From: Yinghuangia soli
GTDB lineage: Bacteria > Actinomycetota > Actinomycetes > Streptomycetales > Streptomycetaceae
NCBI RefSeq assembly: GCF_021502675.1
Contig: NZ_JAKFHA010000015.1
Coordinates: 61,166-115,272, forward strand
DNA length: 54,107 nt
Reading direction: 5' to 3'
Below the pieces are notes generated by a model that saw only the letters and a list, made by a program, of their open reading frames with translations, did no database searches and had not been told where the DNA came from. Below are positions 26,279 through 34,695 of the stretch, one piece after another. How positions within the stretch are numbered: the first letter of the stretch is position 1; each line of letters opens with the position of its first letter. A program made the translations under genes and the position numbers.

Positions 26279-27225
26279 AGGGCTTGAGATACACCAGCTA
26301 TGTGGTCGGCGGGGTGTCGGCCGCCGCCACCGCGTTCTATCTGGTCGTCTACCTGTGGCGCTGGCAATGGAACCGGGCGCTCATCTGCGGTGTGCTGCTG
26401 ATCGTCATCGAGGTCTTCCTGCTCGGCGTGGTGCTGCTCGGCCGCATCGCCCGGCTCGAACGCCACCTGACCGAGCACGACCTGCGCGGCGAAGAGGTAC
26501 GCCGTCGGCTGGAACAGGCCCGGGAGGACTCCGCGGACCGCTTCCGCTGGCTCGACAAGGGGCAACTTGCGGACCCGGGACGCGATCTCGCGGACCCGGG
26601 ACGCCATTACGTGTTCATCCCGGTCCTCCTCGCGGCCGGCGTCGTGCTGTCCGCGATCAGCTGGGCCGTGCAGCGCGCCGCCCGCCTCACGGTGCTGCCC
26701 TCCGCGGACCGCCGCCTGGCCGGCCGGCTCGCCATGCTCGCGGCACCGACCGCGGGTGCGCGGGCGGTCGGACCGCAATTGGAGGACGACCCGGCGGTCC
26801 CCGGGCCGCACCGCGTGCGGACCACGGCGCTCACCGCGGTGGCACTGGCCGCCGTGGTCGGCGTCGCCGCGATCGTCGACTTGCTGGGCGACGCCACCCA
26901 GACCCGCCCCGAGCCGCCGCCCAAGTCGGCGGCCACGACACTGGTCTTCCGGGTGGATACTCGTACGAACGGCGACGCCGCGCAGCACGAGGCGGCGGCC
27001 CGCGACATCTGGGAGGACTGCCGGCGCGGCGCCACCGCGGTCCGGCTGGACGAGACCGGGCTCAGCACGCTGTCCGAGAACGTCTTCGCGGTGGTCGTAC
27101 GCCCCGCGCTGACGCCGAACGACCTCACGCGTCTGCGCGGCTGCCTGCTGGACGCGAACGCGGACGGCGTGCAGGCGAGCATCCTGGGCGAGGGGCAGGC
27201 CGCGGCACCGCCGTGGCTGCCTTGA
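26275..27225 (+). CDS. hypothetical multi-pass membrane protein
   Basis: A 316-aa membrane protein, start codon overlapping the previous stop (ATGA), with AAGGGG eight bases upstream. Helices are predicted near residues 9-27, 36-57, 113-133 and 185-203. A charged segment between the second and third (RLERHLTEHDLRGEEVRRRLEQ) looks like a coiled coil, and the C-terminal 110 residues form an outside or cytoplasmic domain with two Cys. A short internal repeat (ADPGRDLADPGRH) is present. I recognise no family. Overlap with the phosphotransferase gene implies co-translation and a joint function. Confidence 0.65.
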   Translation: MKGLRYTSYVVGGVSAAATAFYLVVYLWRWQWNRALICGVLLIVIEVFLLGVVLLGRIARLERHLTEHDLRGEEVRRRLEQAREDSADRFRWLDKGQLADPGRDLADPGRHYVFIPVLLAAGVVLSAISWAVQRAARLTVLPSADRRLAGRLAMLAAPTAGARAVGPQLEDDPAVPGPHRVRTTALTAVALAAVVGVAAIVDLLGDATQTRPEPPPKSAATTLVFRVDTRTNGDAAQHEAAARDIWEDCRRGATAVRLDETGLSTLSENVFAVVVRPALTPNDLTRLRGCLLDANADGVQASILGEGQAAAPPWLP

Positions 27226-27621
27226 CCGAGACCGTTCGCACGCGCAGTCCCAACCGCCCCAAGCGGCGCACCGCGCGCTTCGGGTGTCGTCCTGCACCAC
27301 CGACTCCCTTGTGCCCCTTGGCACTTGTCCTGTTTCCGGGGTGCCATCCAGGGCTCGTCCGTGCCCGTCCGGCACGCACGGCTCGTCCGCCCGTACCCGT
27401 CCCACCCGGCTCGCGGCGTCCCATCTGTCTCGGAATGGAAGGCAGTTCGGGGCCGTCGTGACCCATGTCACGCCGTTTATGGCGAATTGTCCGACTAATC
27501 CCCTGGTCTTGCCGGCCGATCCAGGTCACTCTCGAATGAGTAGTTGCACAAGCGGGCAGGTCCCTCGGCGTCTGCCGGATGACTCCCGCCCCCGCCGCTT
27601 CGTCCGGCGGATTCCCCCTCG
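27226..27621. other. intergenic region, nothing recognised
   Basis: About 400 bases between the membrane-protein gene and the phosphatase gene. Base composition falls locally (for example around 27470-27545, with several A/T-rich patches), which suits a promoter region for the phosphatase gene, but no clear -35/-10 pair, palindrome or coding frame can be supported. Confidence 0.4.
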
Positions 27622-28398
27622 GTGACCCTCTTGCCGCACCCCGCAGCGCCCGACGCCTCTGCCACCTTGTCCGCCGGGCCCGCCTCGTCCGACATCTCCG
27701 TCAAGCCGGCCAAGTCGGCCAAGCCCGCCAAGCGCTCGTCGCGTACCCGCACCATCCTGCGGCGTACCGGCAAGGTCGCGATCTTCGGTGCGCTGGGCTA
27801 CGGCCTGGTCTGGCTGCTCGCCACGCTCGGCATGCTGGGCGCACACGCATGGGCGTCCTCGAACACCGCGGGCGGCTCGGGCCAGACCGTGTCCGGCATC
27901 AAGCACCTCAAGAAGGTCGACGACAAGCTGTTGCGGGGCTCGGCGCCGAGCGACCAGGGCTACCGCGAGCTCGCCTCGATGGGCGTGCGCACGGTCGTCG
28001 ACCTGCGTGCCGAGCGGATGTCCGACGAGGACGTCAACCGTCCCACCCAGGCCGGCCTGAACCTGGTCCGGATGCCGATCCGGGACGGCCAGACCCCCAC
28101 CCAGGCCCAGGTCGACGCGTTCCTGGCGACCGTCCGCACCTCTGACGGCCCGGTGTTCGTGCACTGCGGCGCGGGCGTGGGCCGGACCGGCTCGATGACC
28201 GCCGCGTACCTGGTGCGCACCGGCGAGATGACCTCCACCGAGGCCGCCCGCGCGACCCTCGCGGTCGGACCGCCGTCCATCGAGCAGGTCTACTACGTGC
28301 TGAGCTCCGAGCACGGCAAGAGCGAGCAGCCGCCGCTGCTCATCCAGATCATCAGCCGCATCATTGACGCCCCGCGGCGCATCAAGGCAACCATCTGA
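27622..28398 (+). CDS. membrane-anchored dual-specificity/tyrosine phosphatase
   Basis: A 258-aa protein with a Lys/Ser-rich cytoplasmic N-terminus (about residues 1-52), one transmembrane helix (about 53-75, GALGYGLVWLLATLGMLGA) and a phosphatase domain. The active-site loop is VHCGAGVGRTGSM (HCxxGxxR, Cys near residue 175), and the general acid candidate is Asp in IRDGQTP about 25-30 residues earlier. With a single helix after a basic N-terminus the catalytic domain would lie outside the cytoplasm, which is unusual for a protein-phosphatase fold; lipid or inositol phosphate substrates are alternatives. GTG start, weak ribosome site. It is convergent with a TetR gene. Confidence 0.8.
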   Translation: MTLLPHPAAPDASATLSAGPASSDISVKPAKSAKPAKRSSRTRTILRRTGKVAIFGALGYGLVWLLATLGMLGAHAWASSNTAGGSGQTVSGIKHLKKVDDKLLRGSAPSDQGYRELASMGVRTVVDLRAERMSDEDVNRPTQAGLNLVRMPIRDGQTPTQAQVDAFLATVRTSDGPVFVHCGAGVGRTGSMTAAYLVRTGEMTSTEAARATLAVGPPSIEQVYYVLSSEHGKSEQPPLLIQIISRIIDAPRRIKATI

Positions 28399-28424
28399 CC
28401 CGTCCGCCCCTGCGCACGGCCGCC

Positions 28425-28455
28425 CGGCCCCCATCGGAACTACCGATGGGGGCCG
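28425..28455. terminator. bidirectional hairpin terminator
   Basis: Perfect 13-bp stem (28425-28437 and 28443-28455) with the loop AACTA, between the convergent phosphatase and TetR genes. It can end both transcripts. Confidence 0.75.
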
Positions 28456-28471
28456 CGCTGTTGTCCGGCGT

Positions 28472-29068
28472 TCAGGAAAGCCGGCAGCCGGTCATCGCGG
28501 CGGCGAACGAGTGCAGCGCGGCCAGCACTTCGGCGCGGGTACGGCGTCCCGCCAGGATCTCCATCTGGTAGCCGTCCTCCAGCGCCACGAAGCTGGCCGC
28601 GATCATCCGCGGCGGGTCCGGCAGGGTGAAGGCGCCCTGCGCCTGGCCGAGGATCAGCACGCCGTAGTACACCGCGGCCTGACGCTCCATCAGGGTGCTG
28701 TCCAGGGCCGCCGCCCTGGGGTCGCGCAGGCTGCGCGGCCAGTACTCGAACAGCAGGCGCGGCAGGACGTCGTCCGGGCCGGTGGCGACGCCCGAGTCGA
28801 TGCAGATCCGCAGCCGCTCGACGGCATCCGCGACGCCCTCGACGGCCGCCTCGCGCCGGCTGCAGAAGCGCTCGATGGCCTGCTGGAACGTCTCGTACAT
28901 CAGCGCGTCGAGGTCGTCGTAGTAGTACAGGACCGCGGCGGGCGTCACGCCCGCCTCCGCGGCGACGTCACGCAGCCGCAGGCCCTCCAGGCCGCGGCTC
29001 ACCAGCGCGCGCTGGGCCGCCTCGCCCAGCTGCGCCCGGCGGTCTTCCTGGTCCTTGCGGCGTGCCAC
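28472..29068 (-). CDS. TetR family regulator (BetI-like C-terminal domain)
   Basis: A 198-aa TetR regulator. DNA-binding part: LGEAAQRALVSRGLEGLRLRDVAAEAGVTPAAVLYYYDDLDALMYE (about residues 14-60). The remaining helices, with LFEYWPRSLRDPRAAALDSTLMERQ, resemble the BetI-type ligand domain. It is divergent from the APC permease gene, and an inverted repeat overlaps the promoter of that gene, so it very likely represses the permease-amidase unit. The inducer is probably the transported amine or amide. Confidence 0.85.
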   Translation of the reverse strand: MARRKDQEDRRAQLGEAAQRALVSRGLEGLRLRDVAAEAGVTPAAVLYYYDDLDALMYETFQQAIERFCSRREAAVEGVADAVERLRICIDSGVATGPDDVLPRLLFEYWPRSLRDPRAAALDSTLMERQAAVYYGVLILGQAQGAFTLPDPPRMIAASFVALEDGYQMEILAGRRTRAEVLAALHSFAAAMTGCRLS

Positions 29069-29167
29069 GTGTTCGCGCCTTCCTCTGCCGGCCGGTCCGG
29101 GGTGCCTGCGGGGCTGGTGCCGGCTGCCTGTCTGCTGAACGTCACGACAACGATACAGAGGCAGGTC

Positions 29168-29202
29168 TTGACGGGATCCCTACGGGTTTCTTAAATACCC
29201 GT
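29168..29202 (+). promoter_or_regulatory. permease promoter with overlapping operator
   Basis: A -35 TTGACG (29168-29173), 17-base spacer and -10 TTAAAT (29191-29196) point at the permease gene. An inverted repeat ACGGGT-N9-ACCCGT (29182-29187 and 29197-29202) covers the spacer and -10. This is where a TetR-type repressor would act, and the divergent tetR gene starts 100 bases away. Confidence 0.65.
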
Positions 29203-29233
29203 TTAACGAATCGATCCGATCCCAGGAGACGCC

Positions 29234-30766
29234 GTGACCACCGAACCGGTACCGATCGCGCCGCCCGGCGCACCACCCGCGGGCGTGCTCGCCACCCCCG
29301 CGGACAAGGGGCTCCGCACCGGATCCGTGGGACTCGCGGCCGCGGTCGCGCTCGGGCTCTCCTCCGTCGCGCCGGCGTACAGCATCGCCGTGACGCTCGG
29401 TTTCGTGACGCTGGTCGCCGGGCAGTTCGCGCCCGCCGCGCTGCTGCTCGGCTTCGTGCCGATCCTGCTCACCGCCTTCGCGTTCCGCGAGCTCAACCGG
29501 GCCATGCCGGACTGCGGGACCACCTTCGTGTGGAACACCCGGGCGTTCGGGCCGTTCGCGGGCTGGCTCTCCGGCGGCTGGGTCGTGCAGTGCGCGACCG
29601 TCATCGCGATGACCGCGCTCGCCCAGGTCGGCGCCGGCTACTTTCTCGACCTGCTCGGCCTCGACGGACTCGCGGGCAGCAGCCTCGCCGTCACGGTCAC
29701 CGCGGCGCTGTTCCTGGCCGGCGCCACCGCGGTCGCGTACCGCGGCGTACAGCTGGCCGCCGCCGTGCAGTACGTGCTGCTCGCCCTCCAACTCGTCGCC
29801 CTGCTCGGCTTCGGCATCGCGGCCTTCGCCAAGGGCGGCGCGCTGACCCCGCAGCTGAGCTGGCTCGACCCGTTCGGCTTCGACGGCTTCGGCGCGTTCG
29901 CCGAGGCCGTGCTGCTCTGCCTGTACATCTACTGGGGCTGGGACGCGCTCATCACGGTCAACGAGGAGACCAAGGACAGCAGCCGCATACCCGGCCAGGC
30001 CGCGGTCATCTCCACGCTGGTCCTGCTGGGCACCTACCTCTTCACCGCGTACGCAGCCATCTCCTTTGCGGGGACCGGCACCGAAGGGCTCGGCCTGGGC
30101 AGCGAGGAGAACGCGGGCGACGTGCTCGCCGCCCTCGGCCCGCCGGTGGTCGGCGACGCCTTTGCGAAGGTCGTCCAGCTCGCCGTCTGCGTCTCGGCCG
30201 TCTCGGCCCTGCTGACCTGCGTGGTCGGCAGTTCGCGGGCCACCCTGTCGATGTCCGCGCACGGTGCCCTGCCCAAGGCCTTCTCCCGCGTACACCCGAA
30301 GTACCGCACGCCGAGCTTCGGCACCGTCTTCTTCGGCGCCACCGCGGCGGGCGTGCTGGCCGTGCTCACCCTGCTCTCGGAGAACTTCCTCGGCGACGCG
30401 ATCCTGTGCATCGGCCTGCTCATCGCCTTCTACTACGGCGTCACCGGCCTCGCCTGCGTATGGTTCTTCCGCGGCGACCTGCGCCGATCGACCCGCGACC
30501 TGCTGCTCAAGGGCGTACTGCCGGCCGCGGGCGGCCTCATGATGCTCGCCGCGTTCACCCGCAGCGCGTACGACATGGTCGACCCCGCGTACGGCAGCAC
30601 CTCGGTCGGCGGCGTCGGCGGGGTCTTCCTGCTCGGCGCCGGATCGATCCTCGCCGGCGCGGTCGCCATGATCGCGGCCCGCGCCCGCTTCCCCCGCTTC
30701 TTCCGGTACGGCCGCACGGCCGTCGCCGACCTCACCGTCCACGACACTTCCGGCTCGGAGTCCTGA
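29234..30766 (+). CDS. APC family amino-acid/amine permease
   Basis: A 510-aa permease with about twelve hydrophobic helices. The first helix region GLSSVAPAYSIAVTLGFVT matches the broken first helix of APC transporters, and FRELNRAMPDCGTTFVWNTRAFG is the conserved loop before helix three. GTG start with AGGAG seven bases upstream. The amidase gene follows seven bases after its stop, and a divergent TetR gene precedes it: import, then hydrolysis of an amino-acid derivative, amine or amide. Substrate not identifiable by eye. Confidence 0.85.
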   Translation: MTTEPVPIAPPGAPPAGVLATPADKGLRTGSVGLAAAVALGLSSVAPAYSIAVTLGFVTLVAGQFAPAALLLGFVPILLTAFAFRELNRAMPDCGTTFVWNTRAFGPFAGWLSGGWVVQCATVIAMTALAQVGAGYFLDLLGLDGLAGSSLAVTVTAALFLAGATAVAYRGVQLAAAVQYVLLALQLVALLGFGIAAFAKGGALTPQLSWLDPFGFDGFGAFAEAVLLCLYIYWGWDALITVNEETKDSSRIPGQAAVISTLVLLGTYLFTAYAAISFAGTGTEGLGLGSEENAGDVLAALGPPVVGDAFAKVVQLAVCVSAVSALLTCVVGSSRATLSMSAHGALPKAFSRVHPKYRTPSFGTVFFGATAAGVLAVLTLLSENFLGDAILCIGLLIAFYYGVTGLACVWFFRGDLRRSTRDLLLKGVLPAAGGLMMLAAFTRSAYDMVDPAYGSTSVGGVGGVFLLGAGSILAGAVAMIAARARFPRFFRYGRTAVADLTVHDTSGSES

Positions 30767-30773
30767 ACCACCC

Positions 30774-31658
30774 ATGCGCACACTTGCCGTCGCCGCCATC
30801 CAGACCACCCCGATCGCCCACGACCTCGACGCCACCTGGGAGCGCTTCGCGGACCGGGTACGCGCCGTCCGGGCCGCCTTCCCGCACGTGCAACTCGTCG
30901 TCGTGCCCGAACTGATGCTGGCCGCCGAGGCCCCGCTGCTCCAGGCCCGCGCGGACTGGATGGCCGAGGCCGCGGTCCCGGTCCCCGGGCCGCTGACCGA
31001 CCGCATCGGCGACCTCGCCCGCGAGACCGGCCTGTGGCTGGTCCCCGGCAGCCTGTACGAACGCGCCCCCGACGGACGCATTTACAACACCGCCATCGCG
31101 GTGTCGCCGCAGGGCGAGATCGCCGCCAAGTACCGCAAGGTCTTCCCCTGGCAGCCGTACGAGACCACCGAACCCGGCGACGAGTTCGTGGTCTTCGACC
31201 TGCCCGGCATCGGCCGCGCCGGACTGGCGATCTGCTACGACGGGTCGTTCCCCGAGACGGTCCGGCAGCTGGCCTGGCTGGGCGCCGAGGTGGTGATCCA
31301 GCCGACGCTCACCACCACCCGGGACCGCGACATGGAACTCGTGTGCGCCCGCGCCAACGCCTGGACCAACCAGGTCTACGTCGTCAACCTCAACGCCGCC
31401 GACCCGGCCGGCGTCGGGGCGAGCGCGATCGTCGACCCCGAAGGCATCGTGCGGCAGCAGGCCGGGCCCGGCGAGGAGGTCCTCGTCGACGTCCTCGACC
31501 TGGACGCGGTGGCCCGCGTAAGGGAGTTCGGCACGGCCGGCATCAACCGGCCGTGGGCCCAGCTGGAGCGGTACGGGGACCGGATCAAGCTGCCGATGTA
31601 CGGCGGCAGCTTCCGGCCGCGCCCGGCGGATCGAACGGCGGGCGGGACGGAGGCCTGA
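30774..31658 (+). CDS. carbon-nitrogen hydrolase (nitrilase superfamily amidase)
   Basis: A 294-aa nitrilase-superfamily enzyme. The catalytic triad is visible: Glu in VVVPELMLAAE, Lys in KYRKVFPW and Cys in GLAICYDGSFPE. The protein cleaves non-peptide C-N bonds; amide rather than nitrile substrates are more common in this branch. It starts at ATG seven bases after the permease stop and is certainly co-transcribed with it. The stop codon lies in a 12-bp tandem repeat that gives a second in-frame stop. Confidence 0.85.
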   Translation: MRTLAVAAIQTTPIAHDLDATWERFADRVRAVRAAFPHVQLVVVPELMLAAEAPLLQARADWMAEAAVPVPGPLTDRIGDLARETGLWLVPGSLYERAPDGRIYNTAIAVSPQGEIAAKYRKVFPWQPYETTEPGDEFVVFDLPGIGRAGLAICYDGSFPETVRQLAWLGAEVVIQPTLTTTRDRDMELVCARANAWTNQVYVVNLNAADPAGVGASAIVDPEGIVRQQAGPGEEVLVDVLDLDAVARVREFGTAGINRPWAQLERYGDRIKLPMYGGSFRPRPADRTAGGTEA

Positions 31659-31680
31659 CCGGAGGCCTGACCGGAGGCCT
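31649..31680 (+). repeat. 12-bp tandem repeat over a stop codon
   Basis: Unit GGAGGCCTGACC repeated at 31649, 31661 and partly 31673. The first unit contains the amidase stop TGA, and the period of 12 keeps the second TGA in frame. Confidence 0.7.
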
Positions 31681-31696
31681 TTGCGGAAGGCCGGCG

Positions 31697-31724
31697 CCCC
31701 GCACACCCGCTGGCGTGTGCGGGG
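31697..31724 (+). terminator. hairpin terminator after the permease-amidase unit
   Basis: Ten-bp perfect stem (CCCCGCACAC at 31697-31706, GTGTGCGGGG at 31715-31724), loop of eight bases, 38 bases past the amidase stop. Confidence 0.65.
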
Positions 31725-31822
31725 TGCTCCCGTGGGTGATGCCATGCGGGCGCCGACCAGACTTGGCGATCACGCAAGTTGCCGTTCGCCGGGCGGTCGC
31801 CGGGCGGCGTTAGACACATGCC

Positions 31823-33475
31823 ATGACTTCACGGGACAACGTTGACGACGTCGGTACGGCCGGCACGGGCACGGGCACGGGCATGAACGGCACGGGCGGC
31901 ACCGGTGGTACGGGCGCTGCGGGCGGCGCCGGGCTGGGGCGCCGCGGATTCCTGCGTACCGGAACGGCGGTCGGGGCAGGCCTCGCGGCCGTTCCGGTAC
32001 TCGGCAGCGGCCCGGCCTCGGCCGCGAGTGCTCCGGCGCTGGTGGTGGCCGGCCGCCCCGAGCTCACGCACGGCGTGCAGAGCGGCGACGCGACCTGCAA
32101 CTCGGCCGTCGTGTGGGGCCGCGCGGACCGCCCGGGCCGCCTGGTCGTCGAGTACGGCACGCGCCCCGACCTGCGCAACGCGCACCGCGTACGCGGCCCG
32201 TGGGTGACCCCCGCGACCGACCTGACGGGGCGCGTCCGGCTGCGCGGACTGCCGTCCGGACGCCGGATCCACTACCGGGTCTCGGTCGAGGGCGAGCGCG
32301 GCGCGGCCGGCGCCGCGGTCACCGGCTCGCTGGTCACCGCACCCGACGAACACCGCCGGGCGGACGTCAAGTTCGTGTGGTCGGGCGACGTCGCCGGGCA
32401 GGGCTGGGGCATCAACCCGGACCTCGGCGGCATGACCATCTTCGAGCGGATGCGGCAGCTGCGCCCCGACTTCTTCCTGTGCAGCGGCGACCTCGTCTAC
32501 TCCGACGGCCCGCTGGCCGCGAGCGTCGCCCTCCCCGACGGGCGCACGTGGCGCAACCTCGTCACCCCGGAGAAGTCCAAGGTCGCCGAGACGCTCTCCG
32601 AGTACCGCGGGCAGTTCGCGTACAACCTCCTCGACACCAACTACCGGGCGTTCGCGGCCGAGGTCGCGCAGATCAACCAGTGGGACGACCACGAGGTCGT
32701 CAACAACTGGTACCCCGGCGAGATCCTCGAGGACGCCCGGTACACCGAGAAGCGCGTCGACGTGCTCGCCGCCCGCGCCCGGCAGGCCATGCAGGAGTGG
32801 CTGCCGCTCGGCGACGACCGGCTGTACCGGAAACTGTCGTACGGCCGCCACCTGGACGTCTTCGTCCTCGACATGCGCACCTACAAGGACCGCAACGACG
32901 ACAACCGCTACGCCGACCCGAAGCGCGGGCTGCTCGGCGAGCGGCAGCGCCGCTGGCTGATCGAGGGCCTCGCGCAGAGCCGGGCGACCTGGAAGATCAT
33001 CGCCGCGGACCTGCCGCTCGGCCTGATCGTGCCGGACGGGCCGGCCGCGCAGGAGGGCATCGCGCAGGGCGACAACGGCGCGCCGCTCGGCCGCGAGCTG
33101 GAGTTCGCCGAGGTGCTGCGCACCGCGAAACGCCGCGGCGTGCGCGGGATCGTGTTCCTGACCGCGGACGTGCACTACACCGCGGCGCACCACTACGACC
33201 CCTCCCGAGCCGCGTTCCAGGACTTCGACCCCTTCTGGGAGTTCGTGTCCGGACCGGCCAACGCGGGTGCGTTCGGCCCGAACACCCTGGACGGGACGTT
33301 CGGCCCGCGCGCCGAGTTCGTGCACGCCCCGCCGCGCGCGAACACGTCGCCGCTGGAGGGCTTCCAGCACTTCGGCGAGGTCGACATCGACGGACACAGC
33401 GGGGCGCTGACGGTACGCCTGCGGGACGGGCAGTCGGCGGTGCTGTGGAGCCGGACGCTCGACCCGGTGCGTTAG
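31823..33475 (+). CDS. phoD: Tat-exported alkaline phosphatase D (PhoD) family protein
   Basis: A 550-aa secreted phosphodiesterase/phosphatase. The twin-arginine motif GRRGFLRTG (about residues 39-47) leads into a hydrophobic stretch. Family motifs include LTHGVQSGDATCNSAVVWGRAD near the mature start, LVYSDGPL, QINQWDDHEVVNNWYP and FLTADVHYTAAHHYDP, containing the Asp, Asn and His metal ligands expected for calcium/iron PhoD enzymes. An unusual N-terminal extension before the Tat motif is a Thr/Gly repeat (GTGTGTG, GTGGTGGTG). The ribosome site is weak. No PHO-box-like repeat is evident. It acts outside the cell on phosphate esters. Confidence 0.85.
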   Translation: MTSRDNVDDVGTAGTGTGTGMNGTGGTGGTGAAGGAGLGRRGFLRTGTAVGAGLAAVPVLGSGPASAASAPALVVAGRPELTHGVQSGDATCNSAVVWGRADRPGRLVVEYGTRPDLRNAHRVRGPWVTPATDLTGRVRLRGLPSGRRIHYRVSVEGERGAAGAAVTGSLVTAPDEHRRADVKFVWSGDVAGQGWGINPDLGGMTIFERMRQLRPDFFLCSGDLVYSDGPLAASVALPDGRTWRNLVTPEKSKVAETLSEYRGQFAYNLLDTNYRAFAAEVAQINQWDDHEVVNNWYPGEILEDARYTEKRVDVLAARARQAMQEWLPLGDDRLYRKLSYGRHLDVFVLDMRTYKDRNDDNRYADPKRGLLGERQRRWLIEGLAQSRATWKIIAADLPLGLIVPDGPAAQEGIAQGDNGAPLGRELEFAEVLRTAKRRGVRGIVFLTADVHYTAAHHYDPSRAAFQDFDPFWEFVSGPANAGAFGPNTLDGTFGPRAEFVHAPPRANTSPLEGFQHFGEVDIDGHSGALTVRLRDGQSAVLWSRTLDPVR

Positions 33476-33563
33476 CAGGCCGGTTGCGGGTGGCGGGCCG
33501 GCGGGTGGCCGGTGGCCGATTGCCGGTGGTCGGCCGTCGGCGGTCGGTGGCCGGGCGCGCCGG

Positions 33564-34217
33564 TCAGGCGGGTGGGCGGAGCTCCGCGCGGGCTTCGTCC
33601 ACCCAGCGGCGTACGCCCTGGGCGTCGTCGCCGCGCGTGAGTTCCTCGGCCTCGGCCAGCAGCGCGGCGGTGTCGGCGGCCCGGCCCTGGGCGTGCGCGA
33701 TGTGCGCCAGGCCGACCAGGTTGGCGGCCACGCCGGGCAGCATGCCGATCTCGCGGCGCAGCCGGGTGGAGGCCTCCAGGTGCTGCCGGGCGGTGCCCAG
33801 GTCGCCGGCCATGTGCGCGGCGATGCCGAGGTGGCGCAGGGCGTAGGCCATCGTCGAGCGGTCGTCGGCCTTGGCGGCCAGCTCGAGGGAGCGCTCCAGG
33901 ACCGGCAGCGCGGTGGCGGTGTCGCCGCGGACCACCTGGTGGAACGTGGCCACCCAGAAAAGTGCTTCGGCTTCGCCCCGGATGTTGCCGAGGCTGCGGT
34001 AGAGCGCGGCCGCGCGGTCGAACAGGACGAGCTCGTCCGGGTCTTCGACGCGTTCGGCCAGGTAGCGGGCGTGGGTTATTCGGCCGCGGGCCAGGGCCAG
34101 GTCGGCCTCGACCGCGTCGAGTTCCCGGTCGCCGGCCGCGAGGGCCGCCGAGTCGCCCGCGAACACGGCGCGTTCGTACAGGACCCGGGCGTGGTGGATG
34201 CGTCCGTCAGCGCTCAT
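33564..34217 (-). CDS. TPR-repeat protein
   Basis: A 217-aa soluble protein of helical hairpins, read as tetratricopeptide repeats: RVEDPDELVLFDRAAALYRSLG, IRGEAEALFWVATFHQVVRG, ALPVLERSLELAAKADD and AYALRHLGIAAHMAGDLGTA, ending in AADTAALLAEAEEL. TPR units bind other proteins. Start chosen at ATG 34217 with CGGAG six bases upstream; the frame stays open through the purine minisatellite but that extension is low complexity. The partner is unknown. Similar TPRs form the C-terminus of AfsR-type regulators, but no ATPase or DNA-binding part is attached. Confidence 0.75.
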   Translation of the reverse strand: MSADGRIHHARVLYERAVFAGDSAALAAGDRELDAVEADLALARGRITHARYLAERVEDPDELVLFDRAAALYRSLGNIRGEAEALFWVATFHQVVRGDTATALPVLERSLELAAKADDRSTMAYALRHLGIAAHMAGDLGTARQHLEASTRLRREIGMLPGVAANLVGLAHIAHAQGRAADTAALLAEAEELTRGDDAQGVRRWVDEARAELRPPA

Positions 34218-34277
34218 TGCGACTCCGTCGGTGGAAGGCCGGGCGGGACCAGGAAACCGGTGGACCAGAGAACAGGG

Positions 34278-34375
34278 GAGAGCAGGAGAACGGGGAGCGG
34301 GGAAGAGCAGGAAAACGGGGGAGCGGGGGAGCAGGAGAACGGGGGAGCGGGGGAGCAGGAGATCGGGAAAACGGG
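34278..34375. repeat. purine-rich minisatellite, about four units of 24-26 bp
   Basis: Four imperfect tandem units of the type GAGCAGGAGAAC followed by GGGGGAGCGGG, almost pure purine on the plus strand, between the TPR and ankyrin genes. The rest of 34218-34695 shows no gene. The tract could form triplex or quadruplex structure and is likely to vary in copy number. Confidence 0.75.
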
Positions 34376-34695
34376 ACGAGCGGGCGAACAAGGCCGATCG
34401 GGGAACGGGCCGAGCGGGAATGTCCGGTGCCGCCATGATCGCGGATCATGCGGTGCTGCCGCTTGGACTCGGACGGGTGATGTCCGCGCGACGCCGGCGG
34501 GCCGCACTCCGGGCGTGAGGGTACTCGCGCTCCGGCGCGGCGGCATCATCCGATCGGTCGACCCCGGGCCTGCCGATCGGCGTGCGGCATGCAGCCGGTC
34601 CGGGGACCGGGCAAGGGGGTTCCCGGGGAGAGGGTGGGGGTACCGCGATATCCGCGGGCGGCCTCGGCCGCGAACCGCCCCTGGAGGTGCCCGCG

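Noticed and set aside
23614-26294. Long minus-strand frames opposite the phosphotransferase
   Set aside because: Arg/Ser/Ala-rich antisense shadows with no family motif, while the plus strand has complete ATP-grasp and His domains.
31862-31920. Thr/Gly repeat at the PhoD N-terminus as a separate small gene or assembly error
   Set aside because: It is in frame with the Tat motif and has codon-level variation, so a low-complexity N-terminal extension is the simpler reading.
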